Shown: positions 30,738-38,892, counted from the first letter of the stretch. The stretch is 64,000 nucleotides of DNA from Streptomyces sp. BK340 (GCF_007827595.1 NZ_VISR01000002.1:62001-126000), one strand, 5' to 3'. Program-made: numbers and translations. The notes: generated by a model not told the origin, from the letters alone.

Positions 30738-30772
30738 ATGTAAGTGGCCACAACCAAGAGCGCAACTTACAT
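30738..30772. promoter_or_regulatory. Inverted repeat upstream of the MFS gene
   Basis: ATGTAAGT (30738-30745) and ACTTACAT (30765-30772) form a perfect 8-bp inverted repeat with a 19-bp spacer, 26 bp upstream of the MFS start. The site is AT-rich in a GC-rich setting. It could be an operator or overlap a promoter. Confidence 0.45.
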
Positions 30773-30874
30773 GCGGCGGCTGGATCTCGGCCACTCAATT
30801 AACAGATGCCGTCAACTGTCCGGCTGCTGGGCGTGGACCATGGCGGGCCGAAAGCGTGGATTACGCTCTGAGGC

Positions 30875-31636
30875 ATGGCCGACGCACCGTACAAGCTGAT
30901 CCTCCTCCGTCACGGCGAGAGCGAGTGGAACGCGAAGAACCTGTTCACCGGCTGGGTGGACGTCAACCTCAACGAGAAGGGCGAGAAGGAGGCGGTCCGC
31001 GGCGGTGAGCTGCTCAAGGACGCCGGCCTGCTGCCCGACGTGGTCCACACGTCCCTCCAGAAGCGCGCGATCCGCACCGCGCAGCTGGCGCTGGAGTCCG
31101 CGGACCGCCACTGGATCCCGGTCCACCGCTCCTGGCGCCTGAACGAGCGCCACTACGGCGCCCTGCAGGGCAAGGACAAGGCGCAGACGCTCGCCGAGTT
31201 CGGCGAGGAGCAGTTCATGCTCTGGCGCCGCTCGTACGACACCCCGCCGCCCGCGCTCTCGGACGACTCCGAGTTCTCCCAGGCGAACGACGCGCGCTAC
31301 GCCTCCATCCCGCCGGAGCTGCGCCCGAAGACGGAGTGCCTGAAGGACGTCGTCGTCCGCATGCTCCCGTACTGGTACGACGGCATCGTCCCCGACCTGC
31401 TCGACGGCCACACCGTCCTGGTCGCGGCCCACGGCAACAGCCTCCGCGCCCTGGTCAAGCACCTGGACGGCATCTCGGACGCGGACATCGCGGGCCTGAA
31501 CATCCCGACGGGCATCCCCCTCTTCTACGAGCTGGACGCCGACTTCAAGCCGGTCACCCCGGGCGGCAGGTACCTCGACCCCGAGGCGGCCGCGGCGGCG
31601 ATCGAGGCGGTCAAGAACCAGGGCAAGAAGAAGTAG
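30875..31636 (+). CDS. gpmA: 2,3-bisphosphoglycerate-dependent phosphoglycerate mutase
   Basis: A 253-residue glycolytic enzyme interconverting 3- and 2-phosphoglycerate. The phosphohistidine motif [10 protein letters not shown] is at residues 10-19 (His13), with the second catalytic His in [14 protein letters not shown] (about His186) and ERHYGALQG between them. Its place between mshA and the phoU-phoR-phoP genes is the same as gpm1 in Mycobacterium. A GAGG lies just before ATG, and TACGCT upstream may be the -10. Confidence 0.95.
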   Translation: MADAPYKLILLRHGESEWNAKNLFTGWVDVNLNEKGEKEAVRGGELLKDAGLLPDVVHTSLQKRAIRTAQLALESADRHWIPVHRSWRLNERHYGALQGKDKAQTLAEFGEEQFMLWRRSYDTPPPALSDDSEFSQANDARYASIPPELRPKTECLKDVVVRMLPYWYDGIVPDLLDGHTVLVAAHGNSLRALVKHLDGISDADIAGLNIPTGIPLFYELDADFKPVTPGGRYLDPEAAAAAIEAVKNQGKKK

Positions 31637-31647
31637 CTTTCCTGATC

Positions 31648-31686
31648 ATGCCCCTGATCTGTGCTTTCGGTGCGGAGCAGGGGCAT
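31648..31686 (+). terminator. gpmA terminator
   Basis: ATGCCCCTG (31648-31656) pairs perfectly with CAGGGGCAT (31678-31686), followed by TTTC. It begins 12 bases after the gpmA stop. Confidence 0.75.
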
Positions 31687-31863
31687 TTTCACGGTCCGGG
31701 ACCTCTCTGGGCCCTCAGCCCGTGAGATCGCTCCGGGCGGAGAGCCTTCCGGGCCGGCTCGGACCTGGCGGGCCCGACGGGTCGGCAAAGCCCCTGCGAC
31801 TTTCCCGGCAGCGCTCGCGCGGCAGCGCCCCGCGGCGCGTGGCTGCGGGGCGCCTTGTGGGGT

Positions 31864-32058
31864 TCAGTCGATCTTCTGCCCGTCGTACGTACCGCCCTTG
31901 CAGGTGTTGTCCGTCAGATCGGCCGTTCCGCCGCCCTGCTGGCACTGCGAAGGGGTGACGTAGGTTGGGGCGCCCTGTGCGGCGGCTGCGCCTGTGAGGC
32001 CGAGTCCGGCGAGGGCTGCCGTGGCGATGACGGCGGCGAGGATTCGTCGAATGCGCAT
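31864..32058 (-). CDS. Small secreted protein with one Cys pair
   Basis: A 64-residue precursor: signal peptide (MRIRRILAAVIATAALAGLG then LTGAAAAQGA) and a mature part of about 35 residues with two Cys (PSQCQQGGGTADLTDNTCKG), which could form a disulfide. GGGAGA lies before ATG. I recognise no family beyond short secreted Streptomyces proteins. Just upstream at 32088-32098 is TGGGGCACTAG, which matches the tip of the terminal repeat seen at 9157-9166. Confidence 0.65.
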   Translation of the reverse strand: MRIRRILAAVIATAALAGLGLTGAAAAQGAPTYVTPSQCQQGGGTADLTDNTCKGGTYDGQKID

Positions 32059-32392
32059 GTGGTCTCCCTTTCACGGATTGCCTCGGCTGGGGCACTAGTC
32101 AGCTTGATCTTCACCCATGTGGGTGGCACGTTGCGTTGCGCCATTCGGGTGATAGTGCTGTGGAGTGCGGGGTCGGTGACGCGACCCGTTGCGCCAGGAT
32201 CCAGGCAAAGGGTGATCAACCAGCGGGCTGCCCGACGCCTTCGTGTGCGCCGGCCGCGACGAAGGACACGCCACCGTGACCGGAGACCACCGGGGCGGGC
32301 CGACCACACCTGACGAGGGGGCCGCCCACCCCGTAGTCGCTCGTCTCCGGACGAGTCGTTCGCCTTTCAGGTTCTCCCGGGCCGGCCGGCCG
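32059..32392. other. Intergenic region with a 14-bp palindrome
   Basis: These 334 bases separate two minus-strand genes. CACCCATGTGGGTG at 32112-32125 is a perfect palindrome 54 bp upstream of the small secreted gene and may be an operator. The rest is GC-rich with no supported gene. Confidence 0.45.
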
Positions 32393-32719
32393 CTAACTGA
32401 CGATGACGATCACGAAGGATCCGTTGCCGAAGCCGTGATCGAAGCCGTGATCGAAGCGGTTGTGGCCGAAGCAGAACCCGGGGTTGTTGAAGCAGAAGCC
32501 ACGGTGGCCGAAGCCGAATCCGCGGTGGTCGAAGCGGAATCCGCCGTGGCCGAAGCAGCGACCTTCGTCGTGGCCGAAGCACGAGTCGGTGGCCACATGG
32601 GTGTGCGCAGCGGGGGCTGCCGCCACGGCCGTGCCCCCTGTACCGATCGCGGCGCCGCCGGCCAGCAGAATGCCGGCCGCGGCCGCCGCGAGCAGACGTC
32701 CCGCGTCATGTGCTCGCAT
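32393..32719 (-). CDS. Secreted Phe/Gly/His-rich repeat protein
   Basis: A 108-residue precursor with a signal peptide (RLLAAAAAGILLAGGAAIGT). The mature part is made of degenerate repeats around CFGH, GFRFDH, GFGFGH, GFCFNNPGFCFGHN and FDHGFDHGF: four Cys, many His and Phe. At the DNA level it shows a GCCGAAGC-type periodicity at 32430-32590. No known family. His/Cys content suggests metal binding or a structural surface role; both are guesses. Confidence 0.6.
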   Translation of the reverse strand: MRAHDAGRLLAAAAAGILLAGGAAIGTGGTAVAAAPAAHTHVATDSCFGHDEGRCFGHGGFRFDHRGFGFGHRGFCFNNPGFCFGHNRFDHGFDHGFGNGSFVIVIVS

Positions 32720-32908
32720 GATGGATGCACTCTTCCTTCCGGAACGAGCCGACCAGGGACGTGCCCCCAGGTTGCGGCCCTGTTTCGGATACGTCCGAGG
32801 CGCCTTTTCGGATTGCCGCCCGGCCGGCCCGACGCGTCGAGCACTAGCTCCGCTCAACCGGGGAACCCGGCAGGCACGGATCCGCTCACCGCACGCCGTG
32901 CCGGGGTG

Positions 32909-33670
32909 ATGACCATGCAGTACGGGCAGTCCCAGCAGTCGGCCGGGGGCGGTGTGCCCTCGGAGGCTGAGGGGCGGTCGCGGGTCGGCGCGGCGCTCGC
33001 CGCGGCAGCGCGGGGGGCCGGGGATCCGTGGCGGGTTCCCGACGCGCTCTGCAGGGCGTGCGTACGGCTGCTGCCCGTCACCGGCGCCTCCGTGTCGCTG
33101 TCCGGCGGGCGCGGGATCCGGGTGACCTGGTGCGCCAGCGACCAGGTCGCCGCACGGCTCGCCGAGCTGCAGTACACCGTGGGGGAGGGGCCCTGCCAGA
33201 CCGCCCTCGACCAGGGCGCCCCGGTCTTCGCGGCCGACCTCGCCGGTCGGCGCGACACCTGCCGCTGGCCGGTCTTCGCGCACGAGGCCGTCGGGCTCGG
33301 CGCGGCCGCCGTGTTCTCCCTGCCGCTGGGCGTCACCGGCATCGCCATCGGCACCCTCGACCTGTACTGCGACCGGCCCGGCGCACTGTCCGAGCCGGAT
33401 CTGCGGACCGCGCTGTGGGTGCGGGAAGCGATGACGGACGCCCTGACGGAGCTGCGGCCCAGGGAAGAGGACTGGGACACGACGTCCTGGGTGAGCGCCT
33501 CGCAGGCCGATCACACCGAGGTGCAGCAGGCCGTCGGCATGCTGATGGTGCAGCTGGACCTGGACCCCGAGCAGGCCCTGGACCGGATCCGTGCCCGCGC
33601 CTTCGCCGAGGGCCGCACGGTCAGCCAGCTCGCCCGGAGGGTCCTGGCCTGCGGACCCGGCCTCCGGTAG
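32909..33670 (+). CDS. GAF-ANTAR putative RNA-binding antiterminator
   Basis: A 253-residue protein: GAF-like sensor domain about residues 35-170 (LPVTGASVSLSGGRGIRVTW, then LQYTVGEGPCQTALDQGAPVF) and a C-terminal ANTAR helical domain (VQQAVGMLMVQLDLDPEQALDRIRARAFAEG split by its conserved Ala and Arg). The order GAF then ANTAR is common in actinobacteria, where such proteins may bind paired-hexaloop RNAs to control termination. ATG at 32909 was chosen; the adjacent GTG at 32906 is possible. Confidence 0.85.
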   Translation: MTMQYGQSQQSAGGGVPSEAEGRSRVGAALAAAARGAGDPWRVPDALCRACVRLLPVTGASVSLSGGRGIRVTWCASDQVAARLAELQYTVGEGPCQTALDQGAPVFAADLAGRRDTCRWPVFAHEAVGLGAAAVFSLPLGVTGIAIGTLDLYCDRPGALSEPDLRTALWVREAMTDALTELRPREEDWDTTSWVSASQADHTEVQQAVGMLMVQLDLDPEQALDRIRARAFAEGRTVSQLARRVLACGPGLR

Positions 33671-33691
33671 CCGGTGGCCGGCGGACGAAGT

Positions 33692-33720
33692 GAGGGGCCC
33701 CGGAGTCACCGGAGCCCCTC
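33692..33720. terminator. Bidirectional terminator hairpin
   Basis: GAGGGGC-C-CCGG-AGTCA-CCGG-A-GCCCCTC lies between the stop of the GAF-ANTAR gene (plus) and the end of the Cys-rich peptide gene (minus). It can serve both. Confidence 0.75.
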
Positions 33721-33735
33721 ACAGGTCGTACGTCG

Positions 33736-33891
33736 TCAGCCGCACTGGCAGGGAGCGCCCGACTGGCAGCCGCAGCCGCAGCCGGAACCGCAGCCGCACG
33801 CGGCCACGAGCGGCAGGCTCCTCATCTCGGCGGGCTGGTCGGTCTCGCGCTCCTGGGTGGGGTCGGGCGTGGTGCTGGGGGATTCGGCCAT
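33736..33891 (-). CDS. Small Cys-rich peptide
   Basis: A 51-residue peptide from ATG at 33891 (strong GAGGAGGGA upstream). The N-terminal half is acidic and polar (SPSTTPDPTQERETDQPAEM). It then has a short hydrophobic stretch SLPLVAA and a Cys/Gly-rich end with seven Cys in CGCGSGCGCGCQSGAPCQCG. There is no signal peptide. The leader-core look resembles a RiPP precursor and the C-x-C spacing resembles metal-binding peptides, but no modification enzymes are adjacent. The very good ribosome-binding site and terminator argue for a real gene. Confidence 0.6.
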   Translation of the reverse strand: MAESPSTTPDPTQERETDQPAEMRSLPLVAACGCGSGCGCGCQSGAPCQCG

Positions 33892-34022
33892 GGGTCCCTC
33901 CTCGACACTGGGGCCAGGTGCCCTCGCCCATTCCATGCCCGTTTCTCTGGGCGCATCAACGGCGCACAGAGGCGTCCGCGCGCCCTGCCCGACGGCCTTC
34001 GAGCCCCCGGGCAGCGCGGGCG

Positions 34023-34712
34023 TCAGGCTTCGTCGGCCCCGGTGACGGGCTGGATGTCGGGCTGCAGCTCGTCCGCGTGCTCGCCCGTGACCAGGAAGAC
34101 GACGCGCTTGGCGACGGCCACCGCGTGGTCGGCGTACCGCTCGTAGTAGCGGCCCAGCAGGGTCACGTCGACAGCCGTCTCGATGCCGTGCTTCCAGCGC
34201 TCGTCGATCAGGTGCTGGAAGAGCGTGCGGTGCAGCTGGTCCATCTCGTCGTCGTCGTGCTCCAGCTGGAGGGCGAGGTCGACGTCCTTCGTCACGATCA
34301 CCTCGGCGGCCTTCGCCATCAGGCGCTGCGCGAGCTGGCCCATCTCCAGGATGGTGGCGTGCAGGTCGTGCGGGACCGCGCGCGCGGGGAAGCGCAGCCG
34401 GGCCAGCTTCGCCACGTGCTGGGCGAGGTCGCCGGAGCGCTCCAGGTCGGCGGACATGCGCAGCGACGTGACGACGATCCGGAGGTCGGTCGCCACCGGC
34501 TGCTGGCGGGCGAGCAGGGCTATCGCCCGCGCCTCCAGGTCGTGCTGGAGCTCGTCCACCTTCTGGTCGGCCTCGATGACGCTCTCGGCCAGCTTCAGGT
34601 CGGCGTCGAGGATGGCCGTCGTGGCGCGCCCGATGGCCGACCCGACCAGCCGGGCCATCTCCACCAGACCGTCGCCGATCGAGTCAAGTTCCTCGTGGTA
34701 CGCGTCCCGCAT
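34023..34712 (-). CDS. phoU: Phosphate signalling protein PhoU
   Basis: A 229-residue all-helical protein with two PhoU repeats (HEELDSIGDGLVEMARLVGSAI, then ERSGDLAQHVAKLARL, then RYYERYADHAVAVAKRVVFLVTG). PhoU links the Pst transporter to the PhoR kinase and lowers Pho signalling when phosphate is plentiful. ATG at 34712 follows GAGAGGG. It is divergent from phoR-phoP, and the PHO box between them is oriented towards phoU; I recall the same bidirectional promoter in S. coelicolor. Confidence 0.95.
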   Translation of the reverse strand: MRDAYHEELDSIGDGLVEMARLVGSAIGRATTAILDADLKLAESVIEADQKVDELQHDLEARAIALLARQQPVATDLRIVVTSLRMSADLERSGDLAQHVAKLARLRFPARAVPHDLHATILEMGQLAQRLMAKAAEVIVTKDVDLALQLEHDDDEMDQLHRTLFQHLIDERWKHGIETAVDVTLLGRYYERYADHAVAVAKRVVFLVTGEHADELQPDIQPVTGADEA

Positions 34713-34840
34713 CAGGGTTCCCTCTCGTATGTTCTCTTTCGGGGCTTCCGGGGGCCGTGACACCAGGCGCCCCGTGGCGAAACCGGCGGTGCGAACCCCA
34801 CGCTCCCACGTTCCGGCCCGCACGCGTCCGTTTCTGCCAC

Positions 34841-34873
34841 CCCAAATGAACCACTACTGGCTCCAAGGTGAAC
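34841..34873 (-). promoter_or_regulatory. PHO box: PhoP-binding direct repeats between phoU and phoR
   Basis: On the minus strand two 11-nt direct-repeat units, GTTCACCTTGG (34863-34873) and GTTCATTTGGG (34841-34851), are separated by one degenerate 11-nt unit. PhoP of Streptomyces binds tandem 11-nt repeats beginning with GTTCA. This is the expected autoregulatory site for phoRP and phoU. Confidence 0.85.
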
Positions 34874-34946
34874 TCTGGGCGACGAGTGGCCGAGGTCGCA
34901 CTCCGACGGCTGTGGTCATGTCGTACGCCATGCCTAACCTGGACGC

Positions 34947-36200
34947 ATGGACGTGAACGCGGCGGTCGCCGCAGCGGCAGCGATCGCCGGGGTGCTCACC
35001 GGTGTCATCGCCATGCTGGCGTTCCGCTGGAGCGAACGCGACCAGAAGCGACCGACCAGGACTTCTTTGCACACCGATCCCGTACTCCCGCCCGGCGTGG
35101 ACACCGTTCTGTCGGTGCTCCGCTCCTCGGCCGTCGTCCTCGACGAGGCCGACGGCGTCGTCAAGGCGAGCTCCGCCGCGTACGCCCTCGGGCTGGTCCG
35201 CGGCGGCAAGCTCGCCATCGAGCCCATGCTCCTGATGGCCCGGGACACCCGCCGGGACGGGGAGATACGCCAGGTCGAGCTGGACCTGCCCCGGCGCGGC
35301 ACCGGACGGGGCGAGGCCCTCGCCGTCTCCGCGCGCGTGGCCCCGCTCGGCTCCCGCCTGGTCCTGCTGCTGGTCGAGGACCTCACCGAGGCCCGCCGGA
35401 TCGAGGCCGTACGGCGCGACTTCGTGGCCAACGTGAGCCATGAGCTGAAGACGCCCGTCGGCGCGCTCTCCCTGCTCTCCGAGGCCGTCATGGACGCCTC
35501 GGACGACCCCGAGGCCGTGCAGCGCTTCGCGGGCCGCATGCAGATCGAGGCGACCCGGCTGACCAACCTGGTCCAGGAACTGATCGACCTCTCGCGGGTC
35601 CAGAACGACGACCCCCTCGAGGACGCCGAACCCGTCCACGTGGACGATCTCGTCGCCGAGGCCATCGACCGCTGCCGCCACCAGGCGGGCACCAAGCAGA
35701 TCACGATGGCCGCCGGCGGCACCGCCGACCTGCACGTCTGGGGCAACCGCGGCCAGCTCGCCGCCGCCCTCGGCAACCTCGTCGAGAACGCCGTCAACTA
35801 CTCCCCGGCCCGCACCCGCGTCGGCATCGCAGCCCGCCGGGTCAACGCCCCGGGCGGCGACATGATCGAACTCGCCGTCACGGACCAGGGCATCGGCATC
35901 TCCGACAAGGACAAGGAGCGCATCTTCGAGCGCTTCTACCGCGTGGACCCGGCCCGCTCCCGGCAGACCGGAGGCACCGGTCTGGGTCTCGCGATCGTGA
36001 AGCACGTGGCCGCCTCGCACGGCGGGGAGGTCACGGTCTGGAGCGCCGAGAACCAGGGCTCCACCTTCACCCTCAGGCTGCCGGAGGCGGGTGCGGCCCG
36101 CGACCGTGCACAGCAGCACCCCGACCTCGACGACGAGGCCGGCGGCACCGCCGACTCACCCCAGTACGAACCGCTTCCCGCCCCGGAGGTCCTTCCGTGA
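34947..36200 (+). CDS. phoR: Phosphate sensor histidine kinase PhoR (SenX3-like)
   Basis: A 417-residue kinase: one N-terminal transmembrane segment (VAAAAAIAGVLTGVIAMLAF), a PAS-like region (about residues 50-145), the dimerisation/phospho-acceptor motif NVSHELKTPVGAL with His at about 165, and a HATPase domain with N, G1 and G2 boxes (NLVENAVNYS, TDQGIGISDKD, GGTGLGLAIVKHVA). It phosphorylates PhoP under phosphate limitation. The stop overlaps the phoP start (GTGA at 36197-36200), so the pair is translationally coupled. The orthologous pair in Mycobacterium is senX3-regX3. Confidence 0.95.
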   Translation: MDVNAAVAAAAAIAGVLTGVIAMLAFRWSERDQKRPTRTSLHTDPVLPPGVDTVLSVLRSSAVVLDEADGVVKASSAAYALGLVRGGKLAIEPMLLMARDTRRDGEIRQVELDLPRRGTGRGEALAVSARVAPLGSRLVLLLVEDLTEARRIEAVRRDFVANVSHELKTPVGALSLLSEAVMDASDDPEAVQRFAGRMQIEATRLTNLVQELIDLSRVQNDDPLEDAEPVHVDDLVAEAIDRCRHQAGTKQITMAAGGTADLHVWGNRGQLAAALGNLVENAVNYSPARTRVGIAARRVNAPGGDMIELAVTDQGIGISDKDKERIFERFYRVDPARSRQTGGTGLGLAIVKHVAASHGGEVTVWSAENQGSTFTLRLPEAGAARDRAQQHPDLDDEAGGTADSPQYEPLPAPEVLP

Positions 36201-36877
36201 CCCGTGTGCTCGTCGTCGAGGACGAGGAGTCCTTCTCCGACGCCCTGTCGTACATGCTCCGCAAGGAGGGCTTCGAGGTCGCCGTGGCGGCCACGGGCCC
36301 CGACGGACTCGACGAGTTCGAGCGCAACGGCGCCGACCTCGTCCTCCTCGACCTGATGCTGCCGGGGCTGCCCGGCACGGAGGTGTGCCGGCAGCTGCGC
36401 GGCCGCTCCAACGTTCCCGTGATCATGGTGACCGCCAAGGACAGCGAGATCGACAAGGTCGTGGGTCTCGAAATAGGAGCCGACGACTACGTCACCAAGC
36501 CGTTCTCCTCGCGCGAGCTGGTGGCCCGCATCCGTGCCGTCCTGCGCCGTCGCGGCGAGCCGGAGGAGGTCACCCCGGCCGCCCTTGAGGCGGGCCCGGT
36601 CCGCATGGACGTCGACCGCCACGTCGTGACGGTGTCGGGCTCGAAGGTCGACCTCCCGCTGAAGGAGTTCGACCTCCTGGAGATGCTCCTGCGCAACGCC
36701 GGCCGCGTCCTGACCCGCATGCAGCTCATCGACCGGGTCTGGGGCGCCGACTACGTGGGCGACACCAAGACCCTCGACGTCCACGTCAAGCGCCTGCGCG
36801 CGAAGATCGAGCCGGACCCGGGTGCGCCGCGGTACCTGGTGACGGTGCGGGGCCTGGGCTACAAGTTCGAGCCCTAA
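36197..36877 (+). CDS. phoP: Phosphate response regulator PhoP
   Basis: A 226-residue OmpR-family regulator: receiver domain with VVEDEE at the N-terminus, phospho-acceptor Asp52 in LVLLDLMLPGLPG, Thr and Lys in MVTAKD and YVTKPFSSRELVARI, then a winged-helix effector (about residues 130-226; LKEFDLLEMLLRNAGRVLTRMQL, then GDTKTLDVHVKRLRAKIE). It activates phosphate-scavenging genes and represses many antibiotic pathways. GTG start overlaps phoR. Confidence 0.97.
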   Translation: MTRVLVVEDEESFSDALSYMLRKEGFEVAVAATGPDGLDEFERNGADLVLLDLMLPGLPGTEVCRQLRGRSNVPVIMVTAKDSEIDKVVGLEIGADDYVTKPFSSRELVARIRAVLRRRGEPEEVTPAALEAGPVRMDVDRHVVTVSGSKVDLPLKEFDLLEMLLRNAGRVLTRMQLIDRVWGADYVGDTKTLDVHVKRLRAKIEPDPGAPRYLVTVRGLGYKFEP

Positions 36878-36927
36878 GCCGTACGGCAGCGCTGCGCCGT
36901 ACGGCAGTCGTACGAGGCGCACCGCGC

Positions 36928-36974
36928 ACATGAGAAGGGCGGCACCCCACAGTGGGGTGCCGCCCTTCTCATGT
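36928..36974. terminator. 22-bp perfect stem, bidirectional terminator
   Basis: The arms at 36928-36949 and 36953-36974 are fully complementary (core GGGCGGCACCCCA and TGGGGTGCCGCCC) around the loop CAG. It lies between convergent phoP and the lipoprotein gene and should terminate both. Confidence 0.9.
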
Positions 36975-36986
36975 CTCGGCTGTTGC

Positions 36987-37673
36987 TCAGTTGCCCGCGG
37001 CCGACTGCGACGCCGAGTCGCTCGGGGTCGCGCCCGTGGTCGCGGTGTCCGTGGCGGTCGCCGACGGGCTGCTCTTGCCGCCCTTGCCGCCCTTGCCCGG
37101 CTTGCCGTTGCCGGACGCGGTCGCGCCCGGCGCGGCGGTGGCGGTCGCCGGGGCGGTCGGGATCTCGCTCGGGCCCCAGCCGGTGAAGTAGCTGGTGGCC
37201 GGGACCACGAACGCGCGCAGGCTCACCGGACCGGTCTTGCTGAGGGTGAAGGTCACCTTCTGCGCGTTGCCGTCCTGGACCGCCTCACGGCCGCTGGCGA
37301 TCACGGCGGACGCGTTGTCCTTGCCGCCGAGCACCAGAGAGCCGTGCGCCGGGACCGTCAGGCTCTGGCCCTTGGCGGCGGACAGCTTGACCGGCTGGCT
37401 GCTGCCCTCGACGGAGATCGACTGCAGGGTCTGGTTCGTGTTGCCCCTGTTGAAGACGGTCGCGGAGATGACGGCCGGGCCGGACGCCTTCAGGTCGGGC
37501 TGGGTGATGATCGCGGCGTTCTGGATCATGATGTCGCCGACGCTGGTCGCCGCGTTGTCCGGCTTGATCTGCAGGGTCTGCGAGTTGTTGCCGGCGCCAC
37601 AGGCGGCGAGCGAGGCGATCGAGAAGACGATGGCGGATGCGGCGAGGGCGCCGCGTCGAAGGCTGCTGCTCAC
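36987..37673 (-). CDS. Lipoprotein (DUF461-like) with Gly/Lys/Ser tail
   Basis: A 228-residue lipoprotein: signal sequence with lipobox SLAAC (Cys at about 25), a beta-rich domain (about residues 35-165; IMIQNAAIITQPDLKASGPAVIS, then FTLSKTGPVSLRAFVVPATSY), and a low-complexity tail rich in Gly, Lys, Ser, Ala and Thr. The core resembles DUF461/PCuAC-like copper chaperones, but I see no clear Met/His metal site, so copper binding is not claimed. It is convergent with phoP and conserved, as I recall, next to phoP in Streptomyces. Confidence 0.75.
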   Translation of the reverse strand: MSSSLRRGALAASAIVFSIASLAACGAGNNSQTLQIKPDNAATSVGDIMIQNAAIITQPDLKASGPAVISATVFNRGNTNQTLQSISVEGSSQPVKLSAAKGQSLTVPAHGSLVLGGKDNASAVIASGREAVQDGNAQKVTFTLSKTGPVSLRAFVVPATSYFTGWGPSEIPTAPATATAAPGATASGNGKPGKGGKGGKSSPSATATDTATTGATPSDSASQSAAGN

Positions 37674-38312
37674 GGCGGCGGCAACTCCTTGAACGCAGGG
37701 GCGGCTCCCCTTATAAAGCCACCCTAAGTGTCTGTCAGCGGCCTTAGGTTACCGAGCCGTTCCCACGCGGCCGCACCCGACCCTCCCCCGAGCACCGGGC
37801 TTCCCTCCGGGTGGGGGTACCTCACTGCCCACAAGTGACTCACGAGTCACTTCGCCGAGACGCTCGTCCGCCATTCACATAACGCGCCCGCAAGACCGCG
37901 GTCCGCATCCCCGCAACACGCTTCGAAAATTTTCCGTGAAGGAATGCATGGCCACCTCGGATATTGATCATCCGGTGCCCGTCGGGCCTCCTGTGATCAA
38001 TTCCGGATTCGTCTCGTACCCGGCTCCTGCGGCCGAACGGAGTAGCGGAAGTCGTACGCTTGGAAGTGGACAAATCGGGATGTTCAACCTCTTGGGCGGG
38101 ACTCCGCGAGGTTGTGACGTACGCGTTTCGCCTCGCCCGGAGAGCTGCTCCGACCTGCGAATACCTGTTGCATCTCGGCTCGGCGGGTGCCGTCGCAGCA
38201 CGTTCCTGTTGCTGTTGTCAAGCCCCGAGATATGCCCTGACCTGCGAAAACGCCATTCAGAACACGCTGTATCCGTGTTACCCTGGATAGCCACGGAAGG
38301 GGTACCTGTCAC
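37674..38312. other. Long intergenic region upstream of carD
   Basis: 639 bases without a supported gene, between the lipoprotein gene (leftward) and carD (rightward). It holds a perfect 20-bp palindrome (37833-37852) and a repeated GACCTGCGAA (about 38153 and 38239). TTACCCT at 38279-38285 with GGAAGG before carD marks the proximal carD promoter and ribosome-binding site. The length suggests several promoters or an undetected small RNA. Confidence 0.5.
37833..37852. promoter_or_regulatory. Perfect 20-bp palindrome
   Basis: AAGTGACTC-AC-GAGTCACTT has 9-bp arms with no mismatch, 160 bp upstream of the lipoprotein start and 460 bp upstream of carD. It is too AT-rich and lacks the T-tract of a typical terminator here, so an operator is more likely. 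Confidence 0.5.
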
Positions 38313-38795
38313 ATGACGTTCAAGGTTGGCGACACCGTGGTCTATCCCCATCACGGGGCCGCGCTGATCGAGGCCATCGAAACTCGCCAGATCAAAGGCG
38401 TGGACAAGACCTACTTGGTGCTGAAGGTCGCCCAGGGTGACCTGACAGTGCGTGTGCCAGCGGACAATGCTGAGTTCGTGGGCGTGCGTGATGTGGTCGG
38501 TCAGGACGGGCTGGACCGGGTCTTCGAGGTGCTGCGCGCGCCGTACGCCGAGGAGCCCACGAACTGGTCCCGTCGCTACAAGGCAAACCTGGAGAAGCTC
38601 GCCTCCGGCGATGTCATCAAGGTCGCGGAAGTCGTGCGTGACCTGTGGCGTCGTGAGCGCGAGCGCGGTCTCTCCGCCGGCGAGAAGCGCATGCTCGCCA
38701 AGGCTCGCCAGATCCTGGTGAGCGAGCTCGCCCTCGCGGAGAACACGAACGAGGACAAGGCCGAGGCCCTGCTCGACGAGGTGCTCGCCTCCTGA
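38313..38795 (+). CDS. carD: CarD-family RNA polymerase-binding regulator
   Basis: A 160-residue protein: N-terminal RNA polymerase-interaction (Tudor-like) domain ([27 protein letters not shown] split at the conserved VYPHHG) and a helical C-terminal domain ([21 protein letters not shown], with the Trp that contacts the promoter fork). CarD stabilises open complexes at rRNA and other promoters and is essential in mycobacteria. In both genera it precedes ispD. GGAAGG lies upstream of ATG. Confidence 0.95.
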   Translation: MTFKVGDTVVYPHHGAALIEAIETRQIKGVDKTYLVLKVAQGDLTVRVPADNAEFVGVRDVVGQDGLDRVFEVLRAPYAEEPTNWSRRYKANLEKLASGDVIKVAEVVRDLWRRERERGLSAGEKRMLAKARQILVSELALAENTNEDKAEALLDEVLAS

Positions 38796-38843
38796 CGCGC
38801 CACTGGCGGCTCCGGCTGCCCGCAGCCCGATCAGCACAGTGAA

Positions 38844-38892
38844 ATGCCGCGGTGCCCGATGACACTGATCCTGTCGCCGGGCGCTGCGGCAT
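38844..38892 (+). terminator. Probable carD terminator
   Basis: ATGCCGC (38844-38850) and GCGGCAT (38886-38892) pair, with an inner GCCCG/CGGGC extension. It starts about 50 bases after carD. A second hairpin, CGGTCCGAC (38907-38915) with GTCGGACCG (38928-38936), follows. Confidence 0.6.

Noticed and set aside
37949..38316. Plus-strand open frame upstream of carD
   Set aside because: It has AAGGA before an ATG, but its third-position GC is unlike the neighbours, the sequence is low-complexity without domain pattern, and it runs into the carD start. I treat it as non-coding.
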